A stretch of DNA of 64,000 nucleotides from JAXLSZ01 sp046330315 (GCA_046330315.1 JAXLSZ010000006.1:186001-250000); one strand, 5' to 3'; counted from the first letter of the stretch, positions 8,715-16,904 are shown. Numbers and translations are program-made. Notes: a model not told the origin generated them from the letters alone.

Positions 8715-9956
8715 ATGACCGGCAACGACGAGCAGCAGCGCTCCGGCGAGCCGGAGTACAAGGTCTACCGGTCCCGGAAGGGGCTCTTCTCCGGCCTTCG
8801 CAGCCCGGACCTCTCGGGCCTGCGGGAGCGCGCCCGTCGCTCGAAGGGCAAGGACGGCGGCCGCAAGCAGGGCGGCCCGCCCTCCGGCGGGCGGGAGCCG
8901 AAGCCCTCCGAGCACGGCACCCGGCGGAAGGTTCTGAAGTGGGTCGGGATCGCGGTCGGCGTCTGGATCCTGATCAGCGCCCTCGCCTTCATGGTCTCCG
9001 CCCAGCTGCAGTCGTTCAAGCTGGCCGGCGACGCCAGGGACGCGCTGCACGGCAACCCCTTCCTGCTGCCCAGCGCCCAGACGATCCTGGTCTTGGGCAC
9101 CGACGCGCGGCCCCCCGACACCAAGGAGCCCGGGGCCGCGCCCTCGGAGAAGTGCTTCGAGCAGCAGTCGCGCGGCGAGGCCCCGCACGACGGCTGCTTC
9201 GAGGGCCAGTTCCGCGCCGACACGCTGATGCTGATCCGGGCCGGAGGCGGCACCTTCAACAAGCTCTCGATCCCGCGCGACAGCTTCGCCGAGATCCCCG
9301 GCCAGGATCCTCAGAAGATCAACGCCGCCTTCGCCTTCGGAGGCGCCAAGCTGCAGATCGAGGCGGTCGAGAAGTTCCTCGGGATCAACGTGGACCACGT
9401 GGCGATCATCGACTTCACCGGCTTCCAGGACCTGATCGATGCGGTCGGCGGCGTCGTCGTCGACGTGCCCCACAAGCTCTGCGCCGACATCTCGGGGGGC
9501 GCGGGCGGCGGCCAGGGCGGGATCACCATCCGCCTCAAGAAGGGGGAGAACACGCTGGACGGGGTCAAGGCGCTGGCCTACGCGCGGGCCCGCAAGCCGA
9601 GCCCGTGCCCCGGCCCCGGCAAGAGCGCGTACACGCTCGGGTACAGCGACTTCGACCGCGCCAAGGCCCAGCAGGCGGTGATCAGCGGGATCAAGGACCG
9701 CCTCACCGACCCCCTCCGCCTCCCCTACAACTTCGTCAAGGGCCCGATCATCGGCTGGGACGCGCCGAAGGCGTTCGTCAGCGACATGGGGTTCTTCACG
9801 ATGCCCCAGCTGGTGCTGGCGGCGGCGATCGGCGGCAACGCCGCCCCCGACGTGCTCTGCGCGGGCGCCAACTCCGGCTGCGGGGTCGGGCCGGGCGGCA
9901 GCATCGAGGTCCCCGAGTCGGTCCGCCGCAAGGCCGTGCGGCGGTTCATGGGCTGA
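8715..9956 (+). CDS. LytR-CpsA-Psr (LCP) family cell-wall polymer ligase
   Basis: This 413-residue type II membrane protein has a long basic cytoplasmic N-terminus (1-74), one membrane helix (WVGIAVGVWILISALAFMVS, about 77-96) and an extracellular LCP domain. LCP enzymes transfer glycopolymers from undecaprenyl phosphate carriers to peptidoglycan. Visible motifs include ILVLGTDARP, FRADTLMLIR (the Arg and Asp that bind phosphate and metal), SIPRDS, INAAFAFGG, DHVAIIDFTGFQDLIDAVGGV, and a late DFDRAKAQQAVI. Four cysteines in the exported domain (CFEQQ, GCFEG, KLCAD, SPCPG) could form disulfides. No Shine-Dalgarno precedes the ATG; TATTTC lies 9 nt upstream. Confidence 0.92.
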   Translation: MTGNDEQQRSGEPEYKVYRSRKGLFSGLRSPDLSGLRERARRSKGKDGGRKQGGPPSGGREPKPSEHGTRRKVLKWVGIAVGVWILISALAFMVSAQLQSFKLAGDARDALHGNPFLLPSAQTILVLGTDARPPDTKEPGAAPSEKCFEQQSRGEAPHDGCFEGQFRADTLMLIRAGGGTFNKLSIPRDSFAEIPGQDPQKINAAFAFGGAKLQIEAVEKFLGINVDHVAIIDFTGFQDLIDAVGGVVVDVPHKLCADISGGAGGGQGGITIRLKKGENTLDGVKALAYARARKPSPCPGPGKSAYTLGYSDFDRAKAQQAVISGIKDRLTDPLRLPYNFVKGPIIGWDAPKAFVSDMGFFTMPQLVLAAAIGGNAAPDVLCAGANSGCGVGPGGSIEVPESVRRKAVRRFMG

Positions 9957-9965
9957 GCGCACGGC

Positions 9966-9981
9966 TACGATAGGCGCCGCC
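9966..9981 (+). promoter_or_regulatory. Putative leaderless -10 element before the FmdB-type gene
   Basis: TACGAT (9966-9971) is followed by 10 nt and the GTG start at 9982. There is no Shine-Dalgarno in the short spacer after the LCP gene. Confidence 0.45.
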
Positions 9982-10359
9982 GTGCCGATCTACGAATACA
10001 GGTGCCCGAAGGGCCACACCTTCGAAGCCTTCCAGAAGATGTCCGACGACCCGCTCAGCGAGTGCGAGGAGTGCGGGGCGCCGGTCGAGCGCGTCTTCCA
10101 CCCCGTGGCGGTCCACTTCAAGGGCTCGGGCTTCTACACGACCGACTACGGGTCGAAGTCGAAGTCCAAGGCCCGCGACGGCGGCGACCCGTCCGCCTCG
10201 GAGGGCGGCTCGTCCTCCTCGGAGGGCGGCTCGTCCTCCTCGGAGGCCGCGCCGTCCTCGGACTCGTCTTCCTCCGGAGGCGGCTCGCGATCGAAGCAGT
10301 CGGGCGGGAAGGACGGCAGGGGCGAGGGCGCGGCGAAGACCCCGGCGAGCACCGACTGA
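9982..10359 (+). CDS. FmdB-type zinc-ribbon protein with Ser/Glu/Gly-rich tail
   Basis: Residues 1-45 form the FmdB/CxxC_CxxC_SSSS regulatory zinc ribbon: MPIYEYRCPKGHTFE, then CEECGAPVERVF, giving the Cys4 or Cys3His-type site, followed by GSGFYTTDYG. From about residue 56 the protein is disordered, with SEGGSSSSEGG repeats encoded by imperfect 21-bp DNA repeats (about 10198-10250) and a basic end. The role in this family is unclear; it was first noted near formamidase genes. It sits 13 nt before the glycyl-tRNA synthetase ATG, so the two are likely one transcript. Confidence 0.88.
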   Translation: MPIYEYRCPKGHTFEAFQKMSDDPLSECEECGAPVERVFHPVAVHFKGSGFYTTDYGSKSKSKARDGGDPSASEGGSSSSEGGSSSSEAAPSSDSSSSGGGSRSKQSGGKDGRGEGAAKTPASTD

Positions 10360-10372
10360 CCCGGCCGCGCCG

Positions 10373-11749
10373 ATGCCCGCCGAAGCCCCGCCCGAGGTCA
10401 CGATGGACGAGATCGTCGCCCTCTGCAAGAGGCGCGGATTCATCTTTCCCGCCTCGGAGATCTACGGTGGACTCGGCTCCACCTACGACTACGGCCACTA
10501 CGGGGTGCTGCTGAAGAACAACGTCAAGGCCGAGTGGTGGCGGGCGATGCTCGCCGACCGCGACGACGTCGTCGCGCTGGACTCCGCGATCCTCCAGCAC
10601 CCCAGGGTCTGGGAGGCGTCGGGTCACCTGGAGGGGTTCACCGACCCCCTGGTGGACTGCCGGACCTGCAAGCTGCGCTTCCGGGCCGACCACCTCGAGG
10701 ACTCGAGTTGCGGGCGAAAGCCCTCCAGGGTCCCCGGCGAGGGGCCCGATTGCGACCTCACCGAGGCCCGCCAGTTCAACCTCATGTTCGAGACGCGGAT
10801 GGGGCCGGTGGCGGCCGAGGGCGCGGAGGTGTACCTGCGCCCGGAAACCGCGCAGGGCATCTTCATCAACTTCAAGAACGTGCTGCAGTTCGCGCGCAAG
10901 CGCCCCCCCTTCGGGATCGCCCAGGTCGGCAAGTCGTTCCGCAACGAGATCACTCCCGGGAACTTCGTCTTCCGCACCCGCGAGTTCGAGCAGATGGAGA
11001 TGGAGTTCTTCACCCCGCCCGGCGAGGCCGACTCCTGGTACCGGCGGTGGATCGAGATTCGCATGAACTGGTACCTGGAGCTGGGGATCCGGCCCGACCA
11101 CCTGCGGGTCCGCCCCCACGATGCCGACGAGCTCTCCCACTACTCCTCCGCGACCAGCGACATCGAGTACCTCTTCCCGATCGGGTGGTCGGAGCTCGAG
11201 GGGATCGCAAACCGGGGCGACTTCGACCTTCGCCAGCACGCCGAGTTCTCCGGCGAGGCCCTGGAGTACTTCGACCAGCAGACCAAGGAGCGCTACGTCC
11301 CCCACGTGATCGAGCCCGCCGCGGGGGCCGACCGCGCAACCCTCGCCTTCATGGCCGACGCCTACGAGACCGACGAGATCGAGGGACGCAAGCGCACCGT
11401 GCTCCGCCTCCACCCGCGCCTGGCCCCGGTCAAGGTCGCCGTCCTTCCCCTGGTCTCCAGGGAGGGCATGCCGGAGCGCGCCCGCGAGATCTACGAGGGT
11501 CTTCGTCGCCGCGTCGGCGCCGAGTTCGACGAGGGTGGCTCGATCGGCAAGCGCTACCGCCGCCAGGACGAGATCGGCACGCCCTGGGGGGTGACCGTGG
11601 ACGGCCAGACCCTCAAGGACGGAACCGTCACCCTCCGCGACCGCGACTCGCTCGAGCAGGTCCGCGTCCCGGCGGAGGGGCTCGCCGAGCAGCTCGCGGC
11701 GCGCCTCGAGGCCCCCTGGACCTCGCCCAAGCTCCGAACCGCCGCCTGA
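10373..11749 (+). CDS. glyS: Glycyl-tRNA synthetase (alpha2 type)
   Basis: This class II aminoacyl-tRNA synthetase of the archaeal/eukaryal-like dimeric type is used by Actinobacteria. The 458 residues include the N-terminal KRRGFIFPASEIYGG, motif 1 region YDYGHYGVLLKNN, YLRPETAQGIFINFKNV, motif 2 GKSFRNEITPGNFVFRTREFEQ, and the C-terminal anticodon-binding domain (PVKVAVLPLV through RYRRQDEIGTPW). Cysteines in a CRTCKLRFRADH stretch (about 97-108) and at CGRK likely bind structural zinc. The ATG at 10373 gives the normal length. The gene converges on the amidase. Confidence 0.96.
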   Translation: MPAEAPPEVTMDEIVALCKRRGFIFPASEIYGGLGSTYDYGHYGVLLKNNVKAEWWRAMLADRDDVVALDSAILQHPRVWEASGHLEGFTDPLVDCRTCKLRFRADHLEDSSCGRKPSRVPGEGPDCDLTEARQFNLMFETRMGPVAAEGAEVYLRPETAQGIFINFKNVLQFARKRPPFGIAQVGKSFRNEITPGNFVFRTREFEQMEMEFFTPPGEADSWYRRWIEIRMNWYLELGIRPDHLRVRPHDADELSHYSSATSDIEYLFPIGWSELEGIANRGDFDLRQHAEFSGEALEYFDQQTKERYVPHVIEPAAGADRATLAFMADAYETDEIEGRKRTVLRLHPRLAPVKVAVLPLVSREGMPERAREIYEGLRRRVGAEFDEGGSIGKRYRRQDEIGTPWGVTVDGQTLKDGTVTLRDRDSLEQVRVPAEGLAEQLAARLEAPWTSPKLRTAA

Positions 11750-11842
11750 CTCCCTGACCCCGGGACCCGCTCGCGAAGGGCGCAGCGTGCTTCGCTCGCT
11801 GCTCGGCCGGCGGCTGCGCCCGCCCGGCCCCCCGCATCTTCA

Positions 11843-11891
11843 GCCGAACTTCAACTTCCCGCTGACTATCAGCGGTTTCTTGAAGCTCGGC
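11843..11891. repeat. Palindromic element, copy 1 (between convergent genes)
   Basis: GCCGAACTTCAA (11843-11854) pairs with TTGAAGCTCGGC (11880-11891) with one G-T mismatch. Inside it, CCGCTG and CAGCGG flank ACTAT. It lies in the 149-bp gap between convergent glyS and the amidase gene. The outer stem sequence recurs at 57609-57658, also between convergent genes. It probably acts as a bidirectional terminator and may be a dispersed repeat family. Confidence 0.75.
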
Positions 11892-11898
11892 CCGGGGG

Positions 11899-13329
11899 TT
11901 AGGAGATGGGCGGGCGGGCCTGGGCCCAGGGGCGCTCGGCCTCGATCTGGGCGGCGAGGGAGATCAGCGTCGCCTCGTCCCCGGGGCGGCCGATCAGCTG
12001 CACGGCGAGCGGCATGCCCTCTGCACCGAGGCCGAAGGGGACGGAGGCGGCGGGGTTGCCGAGGTGGTTCCAGATCGGCGTGAAGCAGTAGAAGCGCGAC
12101 TGGCCCATCATGCTGCGAAGGGCGCCGAGGCCCTCGTAGCTGCGTACCGGGATCGCCGTCCCCCCCATCACCGGCGTGAGGAGCACGTCGAAGCGCTCGA
12201 AGAGGGCGTTGATCCGCGCCGCGTCCTCCTCGCGGGCCCGCAGCGCCCTGTCCAGCAGGCCCCGGGGTATGGCACCGCCAAGCCGGCCGTAACCGCGAGT
12301 CCGCCGCTCCAGGCGCTCAGGGTGGGGAATGCGGGCCACGTCGTCGTGGATGCCGCGCAGATAGCGAACGGCCACGTTGTTGCCGGCGCTCCCGTAGTCC
12401 GGATCCTGCGGGGAGACCCGGTGGCCGAGGGAGGCGAGCATCTCGCCCGCCTCGCGCACGGCGGTACGCACCTCCTCGCCGACCGCCGGCGGCGCCGCGG
12501 CCCGGGCCGGGCGGGTCGAGGTGGCGATCCGCAGGCGGTCGGGCAGCGTGACGGCGGCCTCTGCGAATGGCTGCTCGGGCGGGGGCGGGGCGCCGGGCTC
12601 ACGCGACCCGCCGGCGGCGATGTCGAGGTAGATCGCGGTGTCGAGGACGTTGCGGCTCTCACAGCCGTTTACCGACATCCCGTTCCAGTGCTCGTCGTCG
12701 GGGTCCAGCGGGATCCGCCCCCGCTGGGGCTTGAGGCCGAAGACGCCACAGGAGGCGGCGGGGATCCGGATGGACCCGGCTCCGTCGGAGGCCGAGGCCA
12801 GGGGGACCAGGCCCGCGGCGACTGCCGCGGCGCTGCCGCCGCTGGAGCCGCCGGTGCTTCGCTGGGGGTTCCAGGGGTTGCGGCTGACCCCCCAGGTCGC
12901 CGACTCGGTGAAGCCGCAGATCGCCAGCTCGGGGAGGTTGGTCTTGCCGACCACGATCGCCCCCGCCTCGCGCAGCCGCCGCACCATCTCGGAGTCGGCC
13001 GGGGCCGGGGCGTCGAAGCAGTCGGTCCCGTGCGTGGTCCGCTCCCCGGCCAGGTCAACCGAGTCCTTCAGCGCGATCGGCACCCCGAGCAGGGGCCTGT
13101 GCTCGCCCGCGCGGACCCGCGCCTCGGCCTGCTGGGCCTCCAGCAGGGCCCGCTCGCCGAGCACGGTCCGGAAGGCGTTCAGGTCCGGGTCCAGAGCCTC
13201 GATCCGGTCGAGGACCAGACCGACCAACTCGGTCGCCGAGACCTCGCCCGTGCGGATCATCTCGGCCTGACGCGCCGCGCCTGCGAAGGCGATGTCGGCG
13301 GCGGCGCTCGAATTGCTGCGCTCGCTCAT
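11899..13329 (-). CDS. Amidase-signature family hydrolase
   Basis: This 476-residue amidase uses the Ser-cisSer-Lys triad. Lysine is in ALKDSVD (K88), the Gly/Ser-rich loop is STGGSSGGSAAA (about 158-169), and the nucleophile region is SDGAGSIRIPA (S186), followed by CGVFGLKPQRGRIP. The substrate cannot be read from sequence. Lack of a gatC/gatB neighbour argues against a glutamyl-tRNA amidotransferase subunit, so a general amidase acting on aryl or aliphatic amides is more likely. The ATG at 13329 is preferred because TAGGAT lies 8 nt upstream and the longer open frame runs through a tandem repeat. Confidence 0.9.
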   Translation of the reverse strand: MSERSNSSAAADIAFAGAARQAEMIRTGEVSATELVGLVLDRIEALDPDLNAFRTVLGERALLEAQQAEARVRAGEHRPLLGVPIALKDSVDLAGERTTHGTDCFDAPAPADSEMVRRLREAGAIVVGKTNLPELAICGFTESATWGVSRNPWNPQRSTGGSSGGSAAAVAAGLVPLASASDGAGSIRIPAASCGVFGLKPQRGRIPLDPDDEHWNGMSVNGCESRNVLDTAIYLDIAAGGSREPGAPPPPEQPFAEAAVTLPDRLRIATSTRPARAAAPPAVGEEVRTAVREAGEMLASLGHRVSPQDPDYGSAGNNVAVRYLRGIHDDVARIPHPERLERRTRGYGRLGGAIPRGLLDRALRAREEDAARINALFERFDVLLTPVMGGTAIPVRSYEGLGALRSMMGQSRFYCFTPIWNHLGNPAASVPFGLGAEGMPLAVQLIGRPGDEATLISLAAQIEAERPWAQARPPIS

Positions 13330-13343
13330 CGCGCCTGATCCTA
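13330..13343 (-). promoter_or_regulatory. Putative leaderless -10 element before the amidase
   Basis: On the minus strand TAGGAT (13343-13338) is followed by 8 nt and the ATG. No Shine-Dalgarno is present. Confidence 0.5.
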
Positions 13344-13390
13344 TTGGGAGCCCTCTGACGCGGGTTGCGCAGAGCCGTGGAAGGCTGCTG

Positions 13391-13530
13391 CCGGGAGCCG
13401 GGGGGCGGCGGCTTCCCGGAACCTCGGGGGGCGGCTGCTGCCGGGAGCCGGGGGGCGGCGGCTTCCCGGAACCTCGGGGGGCGGCTGCTGCCGGGAGCCG
13501 GGGGGCGGCGGCTTCCCGGAACCTCGGGGG
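13391..13530. repeat. 50-bp tandem repeat, 3 copies, in the divergent amidase / secreted-protein spacer
   Basis: Units at 13391-13440, 13441-13490 and 13491-13530 (the last lacking its final 10 bases) appear identical. Each contains an imperfect inverted repeat (CCGGGAGCCG against CGGCTTCCCGG), so it can fold. The 310-bp spacer 13330-13639 holds no gene. Besides the repeat it carries the promoters of the two divergent genes. Confidence 0.9.
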
Positions 13531-13639
13531 CGCGGAGGCCCCGGGGGCGAGAGCCCAGGGCGGCCGGTCGCCCCGGGTCCGGCCGACGCGCCATCGGAGG
13601 CCCCTTGGATGGGGCCGGCCGCTTTCGGAGGGGACTACG

Positions 13640-14491
13640 ATGCATCCCGTCATGCGAGCTGGGAAAGCCAGGTGGGGGGAGCTGGGTCGCTGGTGGGTCG
13701 CCGGCCTGGCGCTCGCCGCCGGGGCGCTGGTTCCCCTCGGGCTGGCGCAGGCCACCGGCTACGGGGGGCAATACACGGGCGGGGACGGGACCGAGAGCAC
13801 CGTCGGCAACCCGTGCCTGGGCCCCCAGCGCGCCAAGCTGCGCTGCCCGGACCTGAGGATCTCGAGACCTCAGGAGATCTACCTCGACACGGCCACCCGG
13901 CCCGGGAAGCGGCTGCTGCGCGCCACCAACAACATCCGAAGCCGCGGCAAGGGACCGGTCGAGATCCGCGGGATCCGCATCTCGGCCGACTCCATGCGGG
14001 TCAACCAGCGGATCAAGCGCAAGGACGGGGGCAAGCTGGTCATCCGCACCACCGGGCGCGTGGACTGGTACCCGATCCCCGGCCAGTACCACTACTGGAA
14101 GTTCCGCGATGCGGCGCGCTTCGAGCTGTGGACCACGGGGGGGCGGGGCAAGCCGCTGAAGCGAATCCGGATCGGCCCCAAGCTCCACTATTGCCTGCGA
14201 GACCTCGAGCGCACCCGGCCGGGCCGGCGTTCGCCCAGCAGCCCCCACTACCCGGCCTGCTCGCAGGACTACGGACGCCAGTCGGTGGTCCTGGGCACCT
14301 CGGTCGGCTGGTCGGACATCTATCCCGCCACCTACCACCAGAACTGGATCGACGTGACCGGTCTGCGCGGCTGCTACGCGTTCTTCCTGGTCGCGGACCC
14401 CAAGAACCACATCCGCGAGCTGAACGAGCGCAACAACCGCGGCCACGTCTTCGTCCGGCTGCCCTCGGGCAGGGTCGTCAACCGCTGCTAG
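13640..14491 (+). CDS. Secreted lysyl-oxidase-like protein with degenerate copper site
   Basis: This 283-residue exported protein has a signal/anchor at about 16-38 (LGRWWVAGLALAAGALVPLG). The rest follows the lysyl oxidase fold in order: CPDLRISRPQEIYLD, RLLRATNNIRSRGKGPVEIRG, a WYPIPGQYHYWKF segment, KLHYCLRD, TSVGWSDIYP, NWIDVTGLRGCYAF and LVADPKNHIRELNERNN. The HxHxH copper motif is replaced by QYHYW (149-153), leaving one histidine. The lysine aligned to the LTQ-forming Lys (K181) and a tyrosine in SDIYP remain. Classical copper amine oxidase activity is therefore doubtful, and a structural role is possible. The ATG is preceded by GGAGGGG. The alignment was done by eye. Confidence 0.75.
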   Translation: MHPVMRAGKARWGELGRWWVAGLALAAGALVPLGLAQATGYGGQYTGGDGTESTVGNPCLGPQRAKLRCPDLRISRPQEIYLDTATRPGKRLLRATNNIRSRGKGPVEIRGIRISADSMRVNQRIKRKDGGKLVIRTTGRVDWYPIPGQYHYWKFRDAARFELWTTGGRGKPLKRIRIGPKLHYCLRDLERTRPGRRSPSSPHYPACSQDYGRQSVVLGTSVGWSDIYPATYHQNWIDVTGLRGCYAFFLVADPKNHIRELNERNNRGHVFVRLPSGRVVNRC

Positions 14492-14537
14492 TGGCCCGTC
14501 TCGTAACGTTGGCGGAAGGTTGGGGGGCCGGCCACTA
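14489..14537. terminator. Bidirectional hairpin overlapping two convergent stops
   Basis: TAGTGGCC (14489-14496) and GGCCACTA (14530-14537) are perfect inverted repeats with a 33-nt loop. The left arm contains the stop of the lysyl-oxidase-like gene and the right arm the stop of the tetR gene. Confidence 0.6.
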
Positions 14538-15155
14538 CGCGCCGGCGCCCTCCGCCCCGAGCAGGTAGCGCGCCGCGCCCGCGCCCGCCTCCAGGGCGGC
14601 CGAGCGGTCGTGGCCGGGGTCCGAGAGGGCCTGCAGGGCGAACCCGTCCCCGACGGCGAAGAGCACCGAGACCACGCCCTCCGGTTCCCCGCGCAGCCGC
14701 AGCACCCCCTCGCGCTGCTTGGCCTCCAGGACCCCGGCGACGTGGGAGCGGGTGCGCTCGAACAGCGCCCCCATCTCGGTGCGGATGTCGGGGTTGCGCC
14801 GGCCCGCGCTGAACAGCTCGACGAGCAGCAGGAAGAAGTCCGGCTCGTTGTCGATGATGTCCGTCAGGCTCGCCACGAGCACGTCGACCACGTCCTCGGC
14901 GCTGCCCGCCCCGTCGAGCTGGCCGTCGAGGCGGTCGATCCGCAGCTCGGCCGAGCGCCGCACCACCTCGACCAGCAGCCGCTCCTTGCTGCCGAAGTAG
15001 TAATGAAGCAGGCCGCGGCTGACCCCGGCACGGCGTGCGACGCGCTCGAAGGTCGAGCCCGCGGCCCCGTGCTCGGCGACGCTCTCACGCATCGCCTCGA
15101 CGATCCGCTGCGCCTTCTCGCCGCTGAGCTCGCGCTCCTTGTGCGCCGCCTCCAC
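14535..15155 (-). CDS. TetR/AcrR-family transcriptional regulator
   Basis: This 206-residue repressor has an N-terminal helix-turn-helix: AQRIVEAMRESVAEHGAAGSTFERVARRAGVSRGLLHYYFGSKERLL (split here only for description; about residues 14-60). The remaining helical ligand domain is divergent, as usual. A GTG at 15155 is chosen because TAGACT sits 8 nt upstream and the family start fits; the longer open frame has no support. It lies downstream of a wax ester synthase/DGAT gene on the same strand, separated by a palindrome and a tandem repeat, so regulation of lipid storage is possible but not shown. Confidence 0.9.
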   Translation of the reverse strand: MEAAHKERELSGEKAQRIVEAMRESVAEHGAAGSTFERVARRAGVSRGLLHYYFGSKERLLVEVVRRSAELRIDRLDGQLDGAGSAEDVVDVLVASLTDIIDNEPDFFLLLVELFSAGRRNPDIRTEMGALFERTRSHVAGVLEAKQREGVLRLRGEPEGVVSVLFAVGDGFALQALSDPGHDRSAALEAGAGAARYLLGAEGAGA

Positions 15156-15169
15156 GACCGGGCAGTCTA
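15156..15169 (-). promoter_or_regulatory. Putative leaderless -10 element before tetR
   Basis: On the minus strand TAGACT (15169-15164) is followed by 8 nt and the GTG. No Shine-Dalgarno is present. Confidence 0.5.
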
Positions 15170-15286
15170 GGCCGCCCCAACCCCGAGATGCAGCGACCGT
15201 CTCGCCAATGTCGCCCTCCCCATCCTGCGGGGGCCGAAGGCGAGGTCCCCGAGCACCCGGCCCTTGGTCCGGTCTGGCCGCCCTTC

Positions 15287-15328
15287 GCTGAACCGGAACG
15301 ACACCCATGGGTGTCTCAACCGTTCAGC
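15287..15328. other. 42-bp interrupted palindrome with a perfect 16-bp core
   Basis: The core GACACCCATGGGTGTC (15300-15315) is a perfect palindrome. Outer arms GCTGAAC (15287-15293) and GTTCAGC (15322-15328) also pair. It lies between the WS/DGAT stop (15456) and the tetR start (15155). It could be an operator for the TetR protein or a terminator of the acyltransferase transcript. Confidence 0.6.
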
Positions 15329-15450
15329 GCAGCGGGAGGGGCGGCCCTGGCGCGCAGCGGGAGGGGCGGCCCTGGCGCGCAGCGGGAGGGGCGGCCCTGG
15401 CGCGCAGCGGGAGGGGCGGCCCTGGCGCGCAGCGGGAGGGGCGGCTGTGC
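15329..15450. repeat. 25-bp tandem repeat, about 5 copies
   Basis: Four identical 25-bp units start at 15329, 15354, 15379 and 15404. A fifth, partial unit starts at 15429. The array begins 5 bp beyond the stop codon of the WS/DGAT gene. The 300-bp spacer 15156-15455 holds this array and the palindrome, but no gene. Confidence 0.92.
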
Positions 15451-15455
15451 AGGTC

Positions 15456-16853
15456 TCAGGCGACGGCCGCTTCGGCGAGCGCCCCGATCTCCTCCTCGAT
15501 GTAGCCGCCCAGGGCGTCGAGGTCGTGCATCGCCTCGTAGTCCCCCATCAAGCCGATCTCGACCTTGCCGTTGTAGCTCATGATCGCGATCGCCAGCGCC
15601 TTCTCCAGCGCGAGGAAGGGAATCGGCACCAGCTTCTCCAGCTCGCGCCCGCGCAGGTAGAGCGGGAACTGCGGCCCGGGCACGTTGGTGACCAGCAGGT
15701 TGTAGACGCGGCTGGAGAAGTTGAGCCGCGAGGCCTGCGCGAAGACCGTCGGCGGAGCGAAGTCCTGCAGCCCGGCGATCACCTCCGCGCCCAGCGCCTG
15801 ACGGGACTCCTTGAGCCCCTCCATGGCCTCGCTGACGATCCGGAAGCGGACCGCCGGGTCGCCGGCGTAGACGGGCAGGGGGCAGGCCATCATCGTGATC
15901 CGGTTGCCCAGCTCCCCGTGCTCGTCGCGGCCGCGCACGGAGACGGGCACGCAGCCGCGCAGTTCCAGCCCCTCGGTGCGGACCCCGCGAGAATGCAGCC
16001 ACCGGGCCAGGGCGCCGCTCACCACCGCGAGGAAAACGTCGTTGACGGTCCCGCCCAGGTCGTTCTTGATCTCCTTCAGCCTCTCCAGGCTGGTCTCGAT
16101 CCAGAGCACCCGCCGGTGCGGGCCGATCCTCACGTTCAGCGGAGTCTCCGGCGGGCGGTTGATGATCCCCCAGCCGACTTCCGCGACCCCCTCGGCGGCC
16201 TCGCGGGCGCGGCCGGCGGCGGCCCCGGGACGCCTCAGCGCCTCGGCCATCCTTCCGGCCATGCCGATCGGAGCGCCGACCAGGTCGCGCACGCCGGCGC
16301 CGATCAGGTCGGCATCGGAAGGCTCCGGCGAGGGTGTCCAGCGCTCATCGACCTGGACCTCGCCCGCCGGCTCGCGCTCGAGGTCGAAGAGCACCGCGGT
16401 GATGTCGACCCCGGAGACGCCGTCGACGAGCGCGTGGTGGGTCTTGTTGATCAGCGCGAACCGCCCCTCCTCGAGGCCCTCCGTCAGCCAGATCTCCCAG
16501 AGCGGCTTGGTGCGGTCGAGCCGCTGGGAGAAGATCCGGGAGGTGAGCCGGCGGAGCTGCTCGTTGTTCCCGGGCGCGGGCAGCGCGGTGTGGCGGACGT
16601 GATAGTTGATGTTGAAGTTGGGGTCGTCCACCCAGAGCGGGCGGCCCATCTCCATTCGCGGGACGGCGAGCTTCTGGCGGTAGCGCGGGACCAGGTGCAG
16701 CCGCGAGGCGATGTGGTCGGTGAACTCGAGCCGCGAGGGCGGGGGCCCCTCGAAGACCATCACCGCCCCGATGTGCATGTGGGAGCCGTCGCGCTCCTGC
16801 GCGAGGAAGGACGCGTCTATCGAGCTGAGGCGGTCCAGATGGCCGGTGGCCAA
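15456..16853 (-). CDS. Wax ester synthase / diacylglycerol acyltransferase (WS/DGAT)
   Basis: This 465-residue bifunctional acyltransferase esterifies fatty alcohols or diacylglycerol with acyl-CoA at the inner membrane or lipid droplet. The catalytic HHxxxDG is HHALVDG (139-145) in KTHHALVDGVSG. Family landmarks also include LSSIDASFLAQERDGSHMHIG near the N-terminus, PRYRQKLAVPR, PLWVDDPNFNINYHVRH, a middle GTVNDVFLAVVSGALA, and late NVPGPQFPLYLRGREL. The start is a TTG with GGAG 5 nt upstream. A second paralogue lies at 51201-52613. Confidence 0.94.
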   Translation of the reverse strand: MATGHLDRLSSIDASFLAQERDGSHMHIGAVMVFEGPPPSRLEFTDHIASRLHLVPRYRQKLAVPRMEMGRPLWVDDPNFNINYHVRHTALPAPGNNEQLRRLTSRIFSQRLDRTKPLWEIWLTEGLEEGRFALINKTHHALVDGVSGVDITAVLFDLEREPAGEVQVDERWTPSPEPSDADLIGAGVRDLVGAPIGMAGRMAEALRRPGAAAGRAREAAEGVAEVGWGIINRPPETPLNVRIGPHRRVLWIETSLERLKEIKNDLGGTVNDVFLAVVSGALARWLHSRGVRTEGLELRGCVPVSVRGRDEHGELGNRITMMACPLPVYAGDPAVRFRIVSEAMEGLKESRQALGAEVIAGLQDFAPPTVFAQASRLNFSSRVYNLLVTNVPGPQFPLYLRGRELEKLVPIPFLALEKALAIAIMSYNGKVEIGLMGDYEAMHDLDALGGYIEEEIGALAEAAVA

Positions 16854-16904
16854 GGGAACTCCGCTGCGCCGGGTCGCGGGCGGGAGCGCGCGCTCCCGCG
16901 CCCG

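Noticed and set aside
13640..14491. Annotation as an active copper lysyl oxidase
   Set aside because: Two of the three copper histidines are missing in the aligned motif, so activity cannot be claimed from the fold alone.
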